The notes beneath the pieces were generated by a model. The model searched no databases. It was not told where the DNA came from and worked only from the letters and a program-made list of their open reading frames with translations. The position numbers and the translations under genes were made by a program. Positions 7,787 through 16,744 of a DNA stretch of 64,000 nucleotides are shown one piece after another (position 1 is the first letter of the stretch; every line of letters starts with the position of its first letter). This DNA is from Sandaracinaceae bacterium (lineage in GTDB: Bacteria; Myxococcota_A; Polyangia; Polyangiales; JADJQN01). The DNA is taken from positions 1,860,001 through 1,924,000 of the forward strand of contig JADJQN010000001.1 in assembly GCA_016712745.1 (NCBI GenBank), written 5' to 3'.

Positions 7787-10037
7787 GCGAATTTTGTCAG
7801 TTCCGATAAGCATTCTGCTGATGTCGACCGCGTGCGGGTCGAGTCCGTCCCAAGTGCGCGTACTGCCCCCGTCGCATGCGGCCGAGGCAAGTCCCCAAGC
7901 CCCCATCGACGTCTCGGACCCGAGCGTACTCGAAAACCTGGCAATAACACATGGCTTCCGAATGGGCCGTCCCGAGAAAATCACGTGGGCCCCAGACGGT
8001 CGCAGTGTCTTTTTCCTGCGCTCGGGCGGGACGAACCCAAGCCGCGACTTATATGAGCTCGACGTTACGACCGGTAACGAGCACGCATTCCTCACTGCAT
8101 CCGCCTTGCTTTCCGGCGGAACTGAGGCCGTATCGGCCGAGGAGAGAGCTCGCCGGGAACGCATGCGGCTCTCCGGTGGTGGCATTACGGATTTTCGGTT
8201 TTCACCCGACGGGGGGAAGTTACTGGTTCCTTACTCAGGACGTCTCTTCCTTGTAAATCGAGCCGATGCTCAGATTCGCGAGATCGTAAGCCGTGTCGAA
8301 GGCGCTCCCGTCGACCCGCGGCTCTCGCCCGATGGTCTGAAGCTCTCGTGCGTTCGAAACGGCGACCTCTATGTCACGACGCTCGCGACATCCAACGAGG
8401 TGCGCGTCACGCGCCGCGCTGGCGAGCACATCACCTATGGCGAAGCGGAATTCGTCGCACAAGAAGAGATGGGTCGATTCGAAGGATACTGGTGGTCGCC
8501 CGATTCACAAACTCTCTTGGTCGAAGAAGCCGATACGACACCCGTTGAGACCTTGCACATCAGCGACCCCGCACGCCCCGAGCGCGAGCCTACGGCCTAT
8601 CCCTACCCGCGAGCCGGACACGACAATGTGCGCGTGCGCTTGATGCTCGTCGCAGCAACCGGCGGACGCATGAGAGAGGTGCACTGGGATCGAGACGCGT
8701 TCCCCTATCTCGCCAATGTGGTGTGGAGCGCCCATCACGACGCGATGGTGCTCGTACAAAACCGCCGCCAGAACGAAGAGCGTCTACTCAGCGTCGATGC
8801 TCGCACCGGCGCGACGCAGCTCCTCATCACAGAGACCGATCAAGCATGGCTGAATATCGACGAGCAAATGCCGCGCGTGCTTACGAGCGGAAAGTTCTTG
8901 TGGACGACCGAACGCAACGCCGCCTGGCAGCTAGAGCTGCGCAACGCCGACGGATCCCTGGACCACGCCATTACGCTGCCCGAGTTCGGCTATCGCTCGC
9001 TCGCTCATGTGAATGAAAGCGCGAACCAAGTCTACGTTCACGCAAGCACCGATCCGACACAATCTCACCTCTATCGCGTGCCTTTGACCGCTGATGGCAA
9101 CGAACCAGTTCAGTATTCGCAAGCAGCCGGAATGCACGCTGCCATCTTCGCAAAGAGCGGGGATTCGTTCGTCTTGGTGAGCGAGCTCGCCGATGGCTCG
9201 ATCCGGGTGCGCGCCATGCACGATGCTAGCGGCGAAGGGACTGATGTTCACTCCTCTGCCGAAATCCCGTCGCAACTTCCGCGCCTCGAGTTCGTCGAAA
9301 TCGATGAAGCACTTCATCTGCACGCCGTCGTCGTGCGTCCGCATAACTTCGACCCGAGCATTCGCTATCCGGTGCTAGTGGCAGTGTATGGCGGCCCCGG
9401 TTTCGTTAATGTGATGCAGGCGCCCTATCGATACTTGGATGAGCAATGGATGGCCGACCACGGCTTCATCGTTGTTTCGATCGACGGACGTGGCACGCCC
9501 AATCGCGGGCGTGACTGGGAACGCGCGATCGCGCGCGACGTGATCACCACCCCGCTCGCTGACCAAGTACGCGGCTTACGCGCGCTGGGGGATCGCTTCC
9601 CCGAAATGGATCTCGCGCACGTCGGAATCTACGGATGGTCGTTCGGCGGATACTTCTCAGCCATGGCCGTGATGCGCGAGCCGAGCGTGTTCCACGTCGC
9701 GGTGGCAGGCGCGCCGGTTACCGACTGGCACGACTACGACACGCACTACACCGAACGATTCATGGGCCTACCAAGCGAAAACGAAGAAGGCTACCGCAGC
9801 ACCTCCTGCATCACGTGGGCAAGCCACCTCGAGCGGCCCCTTTTGCTCGTTCACGGCACGGCCGACGACAACGTCTACTTCCTACACAGTGTCCATTTGG
9901 CGGACGCACTTCTGCGCGAGGGCAAAGACTTCGCCTTTCTGCCCCTATCGGGGTTCACGCATATGGTTCCCGATCCCGCCGTGTCGCGTCATCTGAATGA
10001 GCGAATTTACGGCTTTTTGGCCGACCACCTACGTTAG
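7785..10037 (+). CDS. S9 family prolyl oligopeptidase / dipeptidyl peptidase IV-like lipoprotein
   Basis: A 750-residue serine peptidase. The N terminus is a lipoprotein-type signal ending near LMSTAC, so the enzyme is probably membrane-anchored outside the cytoplasm. A beta-propeller DPPIV_N region occupies about residues 40-480. It contains the EE pair (VAQEEMGRFEG) that binds the substrate amino terminus in DPP IV enzymes. The alpha/beta hydrolase domain follows, with catalytic Ser619 in GWSFGG, Asp694 in ADDNV and His726 in GFTHMV. It should release X-Pro or X-Ala dipeptides from peptides. The start is the ATG at 7785-7787, which overlaps the start of divergent ompA. Confidence 0.92.
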   Translation: MRILSVPISILLMSTACGSSPSQVRVLPPSHAAEASPQAPIDVSDPSVLENLAITHGFRMGRPEKITWAPDGRSVFFLRSGGTNPSRDLYELDVTTGNEHAFLTASALLSGGTEAVSAEERARRERMRLSGGGITDFRFSPDGGKLLVPYSGRLFLVNRADAQIREIVSRVEGAPVDPRLSPDGLKLSCVRNGDLYVTTLATSNEVRVTRRAGEHITYGEAEFVAQEEMGRFEGYWWSPDSQTLLVEEADTTPVETLHISDPARPEREPTAYPYPRAGHDNVRVRLMLVAATGGRMREVHWDRDAFPYLANVVWSAHHDAMVLVQNRRQNEERLLSVDARTGATQLLITETDQAWLNIDEQMPRVLTSGKFLWTTERNAAWQLELRNADGSLDHAITLPEFGYRSLAHVNESANQVYVHASTDPTQSHLYRVPLTADGNEPVQYSQAAGMHAAIFAKSGDSFVLVSELADGSIRVRAMHDASGEGTDVHSSAEIPSQLPRLEFVEIDEALHLHAVVVRPHNFDPSIRYPVLVAVYGGPGFVNVMQAPYRYLDEQWMADHGFIVVSIDGRGTPNRGRDWERAIARDVITTPLADQVRGLRALGDRFPEMDLAHVGIYGWSFGGYFSAMAVMREPSVFHVAVAGAPVTDWHDYDTHYTERFMGLPSENEEGYRSTSCITWASHLERPLLLVHGTADDNVYFLHSVHLADALLREGKDFAFLPLSGFTHMVPDPAVSRHLNERIYGFLADHLR

Positions 10038-10133
10038 CTCACCCTTCTCGTGAATACGTTTAGGCGCCGTCGCAACTGATGTTGTGAAAGCGGCTCGAGC
10101 ACAGACACGCCGCTGTGAGAGAGGATCTCCTCG

Positions 10134-10652
10134 ATGCGTAGCGTCCGTTTTCGCACAGCCTTCGCTGTTGCGCTTTTGTTCGCGTGCGTTCTTTGCTTGC
10201 CACTCTCGGCGGCGGTCGCCGACGGTCGCGGACAGGCGCCGGCCCATCAAGCGTCGCGCGAAATGTACAACCGCGGAGTGCGCGCAAGCGTGCGGCTCTC
10301 CGCGATGCTTGGCGTAGCGAGGCGCAATCACGATACGCGACGCGAGCAGTGCTTCGATGTGGCGCTCGCGCAGGTCAACAGCCATCTTCGAACGATGGAG
10401 CTGCGCATGCATCGTATGGAGCGCGCTCACCAACTCGGCGATCGCCGATCGTTTCAGCGCGAGGCAGGCGCATTTCGTCGCGTGAGTGAAGCACTCCTCG
10501 ATGCGGAAAGCGCTGTGAGCCTGTGCGTATCGGGTGGCACGTCAGTCGTGAGCGACGGCATCACGCGCGTTGAAATGAGCGTCGACCCCAGCGCTCCGCG
10601 CGGCGAGCTTGCGGAGGCAGGTCCTCGCGCGATGCCACCATCCGCAAACTGA
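10134..10652 (+). CDS. Secreted hypothetical protein, helical
   Basis: 172 residues with a clear signal peptide (about residues 1-30, cleavage near SAAVADG). The rest is Arg/Ala-rich and probably helical, with two cysteines (in EQCFDVAL and VSLCVSG) that could form a disulfide. The ATG has the purine-rich sequence GAGAGGA about ten bases upstream. I do not recognise a family. It converges on the SRPBCC gene, leaving only 3 bp between the two stops. Confidence 0.6.
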   Translation: MRSVRFRTAFAVALLFACVLCLPLSAAVADGRGQAPAHQASREMYNRGVRASVRLSAMLGVARRNHDTRREQCFDVALAQVNSHLRTMELRMHRMERAHQLGDRRSFQREAGAFRRVSEALLDAESAVSLCVSGGTSVVSDGITRVEMSVDPSAPRGELAEAGPRAMPPSAN

Positions 10653-10655
10653 AGA

Positions 10656-11150
10656 CTACTTCTTGCCCTTCGCCGCGCGCGACTTCGTTTTGGCAGCACG
10701 CGCTTTGGTCGACGATGCCTTTACCGCCTTCTTCGTCGCGGTGCGCGACGCGGGCTTGGCACCAAAGTATGTCTTCATCGGCGTAAAATAGTAATCGACC
10801 CATCCGCGCTTGTACTCGGCACCCTGACCACCGGGGATTTCCGAATGCAGGATCGTGACTTTGGTACCGCCGCCATTTTTCTCGAACAAAACTTCGAGAC
10901 GCGACGCGCCGGCGCTCTTCGGAAAATCACTCGAGCGCCACGCCTGAACAATACGTTTTCCAGGCTCAAGTACGAGGTTTTCCCCCTCGATATAGCCGTC
11001 CCACGCGCTAAACTTCCCCCCCACACGCGCATCACACGTTGCAGCTCCGCCAGTAAAAAGCCCGTGCTCCCGCGCGTCCAACCACGCCTCGTAGATCCGC
11101 TGCGGCAGCGCCGAAATCGTCGCCGACGTCCGAATCGCCTCATTCCCCAT
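10656..11150 (-). CDS. SRPBCC/AHSA1-domain protein with Lys/Ala-rich tail
   Basis: 164 residues from the ATG at 11148-11150, which has a strong GGGGAGGGG ribosome-binding stretch. Residues 1-125 form an AHSA1/START-like SRPBCC domain (WDGYIEG, KRIVQAWRSSDFP), a helix-grip fold that binds small hydrophobic ligands. The last ~32 residues are almost all Lys, Ala, Arg, Ser and Thr (for example TKKAVKASSTKARAAKTKSR). This resembles histone H1-like or other nucleic-acid-binding tails and is unusual for the family. Function is unknown; the tail could mediate DNA or RNA contact. Confidence 0.8.
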   Translation of the reverse strand: MGNEAIRTSATISALPQRIYEAWLDAREHGLFTGGAATCDARVGGKFSAWDGYIEGENLVLEPGKRIVQAWRSSDFPKSAGASRLEVLFEKNGGGTKVTILHSEIPGGQGAEYKRGWVDYYFTPMKTYFGAKPASRTATKKAVKASSTKARAAKTKSRAAKGKK

Positions 11151-11286
11151 CCCCTCCCCATAACACAAACCAATCGGGGACACGCTCCCCCTCGAGAACC
11201 AACACGATTCCAACAATTTACAGACGAACTCTGGCCGCATACTTTTGTCACACCCGAATGACGCTAAGCTGCGCGCCGGAGGAAGT

Positions 11287-12000
11287 ATGAAGACCTATCA
11301 TCTGATCGCGTGCGTCATCGCTATCAGCAGCGCGTGTGGTTCGCACGACGAGAACGCGAACAACCACGCGAGCCCGCAATCCGCAAATCACGCGAGCGCT
11401 CCCGCGATCGAAGCGCGCCCCACGCCGCAAGCCCCCGCCGTTGCGCCCATTCCTACCTCCGGCGGCAGTGGCGCCATGCGCGACGTGCTTGCGCGCGTAC
11501 TTCACGAGCTGCAAACACGTAAAGTGCGCATGCGCGCCACCGTCACGACGACCCCGAATGCGCCCAGCAAGAGTCTCGTCGTCGAATCCGTCCCGCCCGC
11601 GCGCAGCATCACGCTTGGCGAGACCACCACCGTTGTATCTGGCGCGCGCATCTGGACGCGCAACTCACCGACTGCGCCGTTTCATCCGGACTCTGAAGGC
11701 GCTGTGATCGAGATGCGACAAATCGAGGAGCAAATCAGCGCAGCCCTCGCGAATGCCGAGGGTTCATTCGAGCGGCTCGGCGATCAAGCGATTGATGGCC
11801 ACCCGTGCACCATCTTCCACTTCGCCGGTACGGTGACACTTGCGCCGGCGACTCCGCCACGCACGGTGGACGGCCACGTTTGGCTTGGTAATGACGGTCT
11901 CGCGTACAAACTTCAAGGAACCGTGCAGGGCTCGTCGCCGCTCACGATCGAAGCCACATACGAGTACAACGATTCGCTCACCATCACCCTTCCTCAATAG
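11287..12000 (+). CDS. LolA/LppX-like lipoprotein (first of a tandem pair)
   Basis: 237 residues. A lipoprotein signal ends at AISSAC (Cys17), a low-complexity Ala/Pro/His linker follows, and a beta-rich domain of ~170 residues starts near residue 65. The domain layout (long antiparallel strands, DGHPCTIFHF, VWLGNDGLAYK) resembles the LolA/LppX half-barrel fold that carries lipids or lipoproteins; this fold call is inference. A GGAGG precedes the ATG by a few bases. The gene 34 bp downstream is a clear paralogue, so the pair arose by tandem duplication and is probably co-transcribed. Confidence 0.72.
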   Translation: MKTYHLIACVIAISSACGSHDENANNHASPQSANHASAPAIEARPTPQAPAVAPIPTSGGSGAMRDVLARVLHELQTRKVRMRATVTTTPNAPSKSLVVESVPPARSITLGETTTVVSGARIWTRNSPTAPFHPDSEGAVIEMRQIEEQISAALANAEGSFERLGDQAIDGHPCTIFHFAGTVTLAPATPPRTVDGHVWLGNDGLAYKLQGTVQGSSPLTIEATYEYNDSLTITLPQ

Positions 12001-12034
12001 CCCTACGCTGTTAGTGTCCGGTCCCGGAGGCCTC

Positions 12035-12802
12035 ATGAATTCCCGTCTTTTCCTCGCGTGTCTCATCTCGTTTGCAGCGGTTGGGTCAGCCTGCGGTTCG
12101 AATAGCGAAAGCGCGCCGAGCCCGAGCGCCGAGCAAGCCCCGCACGCGACTCCCACGGCAGCTCCTCCCGCAGCCGCAGCACCGGCCGCCCCGACTCCGG
12201 CCGCGGCACCCTCCACTTCTGGCAGCGACGAAACGCGCGCGCTACTCACGCGCGTTTTTCACGCCACGCAAACGCGCAAGATGCGCATGCGCGCGACGAT
12301 CACGATCGCCGGCGGTCCGCACGCCGGGACCTCGAGCGTCGTCGCCGAAATGATTCCGCCTAACACCAAGAGCGTCGTCATGAGCGGTCGTGGCGGCGCG
12401 GACCATGCGATGCACATGCTCATGTCCGGCAACAATACGTGGATGCGTCAATCCTCGACGGCACCCTGGCGTCGCTTGCCGTTCGCTCCGCAAGCGGGAA
12501 TCGGCGGCGCGATGCCGCAAATTGAACAACGTATTCTTGCTTCGCTCGAAAGCGGCGGCGGAACGCTCGAGCGCGCCGGCGAGGAAACCATCAACGGCCA
12601 TCCGTGCACGATCTACCACATCACATGGACCACAGCCGCTGCACCGGGCCGCCCCTCAATGCCCGTCGACGGCCGCGTTTGGATTGGCAACGATGGCCTC
12701 GCATACAAGGTCATGAGCGTGACGCGCGCCGCCGAAACAACGACCTTCGACGCAACGTACGAGTACGACGATTCGCTTACGATTGAGCTTCCTGCGCAGT
12801 AG
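12035..12802 (+). CDS. LolA/LppX-like lipoprotein (second of a tandem pair)
   Basis: 255 residues from the ATG at 12035, preceded by CGGAGG. The lipobox is AVGSAC. The linker is longer and richer in Ala/Pro than in the upstream paralogue. The shared domain is plainly homologous: RMRATITI versus RMRATVTT, INGHPCTIYH versus IDGHPCTIFH, VWIGNDGLAYK versus VWLGNDGLAYK, and both end in Y(D/N)DSLTI.LP. A Met/His-containing insertion (HAMHMLMSG, about residue 125-133) is absent from the first copy. A role in lipid or lipoprotein handling at the outer membrane is possible but unproven. Confidence 0.72.
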   Translation: MNSRLFLACLISFAAVGSACGSNSESAPSPSAEQAPHATPTAAPPAAAAPAAPTPAAAPSTSGSDETRALLTRVFHATQTRKMRMRATITIAGGPHAGTSSVVAEMIPPNTKSVVMSGRGGADHAMHMLMSGNNTWMRQSSTAPWRRLPFAPQAGIGGAMPQIEQRILASLESGGGTLERAGEETINGHPCTIYHITWTTAAAPGRPSMPVDGRVWIGNDGLAYKVMSVTRAAETTTFDATYEYDDSLTIELPAQ

Positions 12803-12817
12803 GCGCAGCCCCGAAGA

Positions 12818-13435
12818 TCACCATCCCGGCGGAGGGATCGAAGCTGGCCCGCGCTCGTGCCGCACGACAACTTCCGCTTCAAGCAAGCGGCGAATCATCC
12901 GGCGTTGCTGACGCAGCGGCCACCACTCGTACATGAGTGCTTCGAGCGGACGCCACACCGCGACCCAGCTGATGATCGACACGCCTTCCGTGATGATGGT
13001 CAAGAGACTGCCGGGCTTGAGCGCACGGGGAAGCTGCAGCGTCACGGCGGGCGATGCTACGATTACCGCGATGCCGACTAGAAAGAAGATAGGCCCGCGT
13101 CGCCAATAAGCGCGCGTGGCGAGCCGCAATTTCCGCTGCTCATATCTGAAATGTTCCGGAATAGCGTTCGTCATCGCCGCATCAGACAAATCAGACTCGC
13201 TGCGTTTCTCAACCCAGAGCACAAGACGGATGGGCGCCCTGCGCGGCAACTCATGCAAACGCGCAAGGATGTATTCCACCGCCTCGGGATCGAGCGCTCC
13301 TTCGCGAAACGGGCTCGGGTCGCGATTGTCGAAAAGCTGATTCGACGTACTCAGACGAATGTCGATGCAGCATTTCTCGTCTTCAATACGCGGAGCGCTA
13401 GGAGCTTCCGCCTTTGCGGCGCCGACGTCACTCAT
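12818..13435 (-). CDS. Two-helix membrane protein of unknown function
   Basis: 205 residues. The N-terminal ~105 residues are soluble, with an ILARLHELPRRAPIRLVLWV segment. Two hydrophobic helices follow (about 113-135 and 142-163), then a basic C-terminal stretch with WWPLRQQRRMIRRLLEAEVV. The soluble part probably faces the cytoplasm. I recognise no named domain. It converges on the LolA-like pair (15 bp between stops) and appears to be a single-gene unit. Confidence 0.65.
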   Translation of the reverse strand: MSDVGAAKAEAPSAPRIEDEKCCIDIRLSTSNQLFDNRDPSPFREGALDPEAVEYILARLHELPRRAPIRLVLWVEKRSESDLSDAAMTNAIPEHFRYEQRKLRLATRAYWRRGPIFFLVGIAVIVASPAVTLQLPRALKPGSLLTIITEGVSIISWVAVWRPLEALMYEWWPLRQQRRMIRRLLEAEVVVRHERGPASIPPPGW

Positions 13436-13563
13436 GGGATGCGAACATCATACAGCGGGCTCACCTGCATGCGCACTTTTTCAGCGTGCCCACACCGCTC
13501 TCGCAAACTACTTGTGGCTTCCCCTTTATCGCGGCGCATCGTCAATGGGCATGCTTATGGGCG

Positions 13564-14994
13564 CTACCGCGTTAGGTACCGCAACGAGTGGCTATCGGAT
13601 TCGTAAAAGATGATGTGCACGTGATCCGTTGAGTCGAATGCGATGCGCACATAAGCCGTTCCGCCGGCGGGCGGAGCATAGACGCTCGCGGAGGTCCAGC
13701 TTGGCCCGCTCATCGTGGAGTACATGACCGCGCCGGTCGTCCGATTATTCCATACGACGCTTGGATGTCCGTCGCTATCGCCAGATGCAGAATGAAACGT
13801 CCCCGCGCTCGAGAAGTCCCCGGCTACCTCCGACACGCTCCACCCGCCGCCGCTTTGGCCGGCGTAGTGCAGATATTGGAATCCCGGATGCCCGTACGCT
13901 GCGTGAAGATGGCCGAGCGAGTCGTAGTTCAGGCTCGTGATCGACGACGCTTCGCCAAAGACTTCTTCGATCAACGAAATGTCGAACGTGTCGCCTGATA
14001 AGTGGGCGGCCTTCACGTCGCTCGACGAACTTCCGTCTCCGTAGTCGTGGTAGCTCACGTACAGAACCGTAGGAACATCCGAACCATTCAGAGCGAGCGA
14101 CGGCGCCACCTCGTGGTACATCGAGTCGTCCGCCACGACGACCGAACTCCACGACGTAGTGCGCGCAGCCAACCGAACCTCGCTGTCACCGGAGACCACG
14201 CGCGAGTACGCAATGTGTGGATGATTCGTCGAGTCCACACGCAACGAACTTTGTAGCGGGTCGCCGACCGTTTCCACATTTTCCAGCGTCCATGCGGCAT
14301 CGGTCCCTACGGCGTATCGAATGGCTGCCGCCGTGTCGTCGCGATAGGAGATGTGTACCGTGTTGTCGGCACCAACACCGATCGAAGTGTAGCGGCCTGC
14401 TTCGCCCGCGGCGGCAACGACGTAGGTATGCCACGTCCCATCGCGACGCACTGCGTACTTAAGATTTTGATTCGTGTTGTCGTAGTACGAGACATGCACC
14501 GCCCCGTCGGCGGCAACCGCGAGAGATGAAAACAAACCGACATCGCCGAGTCCGTCAATAGTCTCGTTCGTCCAGCTGAGACAGCACGCAGTACCGCACC
14601 GTTCGTAGCCTGCGCCACAAGTGAATCCGCACGTCACGCTATTGCATGTCGCCTCTCCATGCTCGGGCGACGCACACGGCGAACAAGAGGTACCGCAATG
14701 GTCTACGTCCGCGTTCGAGACGCACTCTGCTCCACACATGTGCAGAGTCGCCGGGCAGCCGGGAGCCGCGTCAATGAGCGGCCCCAAATCAAACGATGGT
14801 CCTGCGTCCGCAGTAGGGCTTGCGTCCAGTTCCGCCGGCACGTCTGCGAAGCTCGCGTCGAGAACGCCACTGTCCCGCTCACCCGCGTCGAGAACCTCAG
14901 CGTCCGTTTGCGACCGCGGTCCACTTGAACATCCGAACGCAGTTGTGACTGCCGCTGCGGTACAGAAGAAGAGAGCGGCGATTTGCTTGGTCAT
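13564..14994 (-). CDS. Lipoprotein with Cys-rich segment and repeat (propeller-like) domain
   Basis: 476 residues from the ATG at 14992-14994, preceded by GGGGGATCGC. The lipobox is TAFGC. An Asp/Ala-rich linker (about residues 30-75) leads to a short Cys-rich module (CPATLHMCGAECVSNAD, then two CGT-type motifs, about 80-145). The remaining ~330 residues contain repeats with a consensus like DGxxHVSYYD, SxNHPHIAY and DSTDHVHIIFY, spaced 45-60 residues apart. These look like blades of a beta-propeller of the kind found in bacterial surface proteins. Function unknown; it is likely outer-membrane or surface exposed. Confidence 0.75.
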   Translation of the reverse strand: MTKQIAALFFCTAAAVTTAFGCSSGPRSQTDAEVLDAGERDSGVLDASFADVPAELDASPTADAGPSFDLGPLIDAAPGCPATLHMCGAECVSNADVDHCGTSCSPCASPEHGEATCNSVTCGFTCGAGYERCGTACCLSWTNETIDGLGDVGLFSSLAVAADGAVHVSYYDNTNQNLKYAVRRDGTWHTYVVAAAGEAGRYTSIGVGADNTVHISYRDDTAAAIRYAVGTDAAWTLENVETVGDPLQSSLRVDSTNHPHIAYSRVVSGDSEVRLAARTTSWSSVVVADDSMYHEVAPSLALNGSDVPTVLYVSYHDYGDGSSSSDVKAAHLSGDTFDISLIEEVFGEASSITSLNYDSLGHLHAAYGHPGFQYLHYAGQSGGGWSVSEVAGDFSSAGTFHSASGDSDGHPSVVWNNRTTGAVMYSTMSGPSWTSASVYAPPAGGTAYVRIAFDSTDHVHIIFYESDSHSLRYLTR

Positions 14995-15101
14995 GCGATC
15001 CCCCGGGTTGGCGGGGCGCACGCTAGCAGCGTTGCGGGACTGCGCAAGACCGCTCTTCATTCGCTGCGCTGATTTTCACGTCCGAAACAGCCAGCCCAAC
15101 G

Positions 15102-15806
15102 CTACAGGCAGCGATACGAAACATCGCCGTTGTACGTGATGCTGGAACACAGCCCGCCTACTTCGCATCGCGTCCCGTCTTGCTCTGCGGTGCACGGGTA
15201 AGTACAGATTCCCGTGGTTGTGCCATAGGACAAGCACTCGAAGTCGCCGCCCGAGCACACGGTCGGCCCGGCGCACGAGACGATTCCCGGACCTGGATCG
15301 CAACTACACCTCGTACCGATAACGGAGGTTGAGCATTCCGGGTCACACGCACAGCCACTCGTGCAGGCAGTAGTCGTATCGCAGTCGCAGCCGCCGCCGC
15401 ATGACGTGGCTTCCCAGATCCAGCCGCTCGCACAAGAGGTGTCCGTTGGAGCCGACGGGCCGCCCGTTAGGCAAGTGCCCGACGCTGTGCAGAATCCACA
15501 TCCCAACATGCCCGCGCACGTCGAACACGAGGTCGTCGTCGAACACGGGTCGCCGGTCGTGTCGGCACACGCAATGGCGGATTCGCACGTGCTCGCGCTT
15601 GCCGCGCAGCTGCGCTGAGCCGCTGTCAAATCTGCGCACATCCCGTTGCACGTCGCAGAGTCGACGCCCAATCCTTCGCAGAGCGGCAGGACGTGCGCAC
15701 AAACGCTGCTGCAGGTGACGCCGCTAGGCCCGCCGGCGTTCGAACGTCCGCTCACGCAACCCGACACAACAAGAACGAACAAAGACCCAACGAGTAGCTG
15801 ACGCAT
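15102..15806 (-). CDS. Cysteine-rich lipoprotein with PSI-like module
   Basis: 234 residues from the ATG at 15804-15806. The signal ends at VVSGC (lipobox). The mature protein has more than 25 cysteines. The central region CSTCAGMLGCGFC followed by SCASGWIW resembles a PSI (plexin repeat) cysteine knot, and a C-terminal part has CDPGPGIVSCAGPTVCSGG-type motifs. It is probably a disulfide-stabilised surface lipoprotein. It sits 107 bp upstream of the other Cys-containing lipoprotein on the same strand. Biological role unknown. Confidence 0.72.
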   Translation of the reverse strand: MRQLLVGSLFVLVVSGCVSGRSNAGGPSGVTCSSVCAHVLPLCEGLGVDSATCNGMCADLTAAQRSCAASASTCESAIACADTTGDPCSTTTSCSTCAGMLGCGFCTASGTCLTGGPSAPTDTSCASGWIWEATSCGGGCDCDTTTACTSGCACDPECSTSVIGTRCSCDPGPGIVSCAGPTVCSGGDFECLSYGTTTGICTYPCTAEQDGTRCEVGGLCSSITYNGDVSYRCL

Positions 15807-15911
15807 GCGCGCAGCCTGGAGCGCACCCCAACACAGCGTCAACGCAATCCGACCGGGCGCCCCGAATATCCGTGTGTGGCGTACGCCCTCTTCGCTATCG
15901 AAGCAGAGTAC

Positions 15912-16700
15912 CTAGAGACGCTCTACCACTTGCCACTCCAGAGTCACCGGGAGACCGCCGCGCAGAATAACCACGACAATGTGATCGCCATGGCGAACGC
16001 TCTCGGGCAACACCAACGGAATGGTCAGTAGGCTTGCTATCGGCGAACCGTTGATCGTGGTGATAACGTCGCCGTTGCGAAATCCAAGAAGCGCAAAAGG
16101 TGAACGGAAGCGGATACCGTAGAGCGCCGCGCCGATCACCGTGCCGTTCGTTTGCCGCGGCACGATGCGCACGCCCGATTGCGCTACCGCGGGATCGTCG
16201 AAGTACAGATCACGAACCGTGCGAGTGATGCGATAGCTAAACGGTGAATCGGAATGGATGCCCGCCTCGAGAATGCGAGTCGCTGGGTCCGTCGCATCGC
16301 CATCGTCCCCAACAACACGGCGAGCGGGGGGCGACTCCGTTGAAGGCGCCTGGCAGTGCGCGGGCTCGGGAGTATTCGGGACGCGCTGTACGTACGCTCA
16401 GCCACGAGCAACTTCGAGGCACAGGCCCACGGCTTAAAGCGATTGCCCGAGCGCTGCAAGTACCGAGCTTACGGATGCGCCAGCTGGCGCGGCGACCGTG
16501 ATGTGAGCGCAAGCGGCTCGCGCTGCAGCCGGACTTTCGATTGCGATGGGCGTCGAAGTCGCATCCTGCACGATTTGGACGACCGACAAGACCTGCTGGT
16601 CGCGCAGTGCAAGCTCCTGACGAAGCGGCGCGCGCGTCTGCACTTGCGCAAATGCAGACGTGGTAAGGAGCAGAGCAACGAGACATGCAAGTTGTTTCAT
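15912..16700 (-). pseudogene. GspC/PDZ-like secreted protein gene broken by two in-frame stops
   Basis: Read in one frame from the ATG at 16698-16700, this gives a signal peptide (MKQLACLVALLLTTSAFAQ) and an STN-like domain (ALRDQQVLSVVQIVQDA, then ITVAAPAGASV). The frame then meets TAA at 16434-16436 and TGA at 16398-16400. Reading on in the same frame gives a linker and a C terminus like type II secretion GspC: a YRITRTVRDLYFDDP segment, RIVPRQTNGTVIGAALYGI, and a PDZ core LLGFRNGDVITTINGSPI. No usable start exists between the second stop and a GTG at 16172, so the C-terminal half cannot easily be a separate gene. Both stops could arise by single C-to-T changes (CAA to TAA, CGA to TGA). The full reading is 263 codons. 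I take it as a recently decayed gene; readthrough or assembly error are alternatives. Confidence 0.65.
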
Positions 16701-16744
16701 CGGAGACACTTTTTGCGCATCGACGCGCACGAAGTCAACACGGC

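Noticed and set aside
6410..8185. The ompA frame extends 133 codons further upstream to 8185
   Set aside because: The extension lies opposite the S9 peptidase gene. A clear signal peptide begins at the ATG at 7786.
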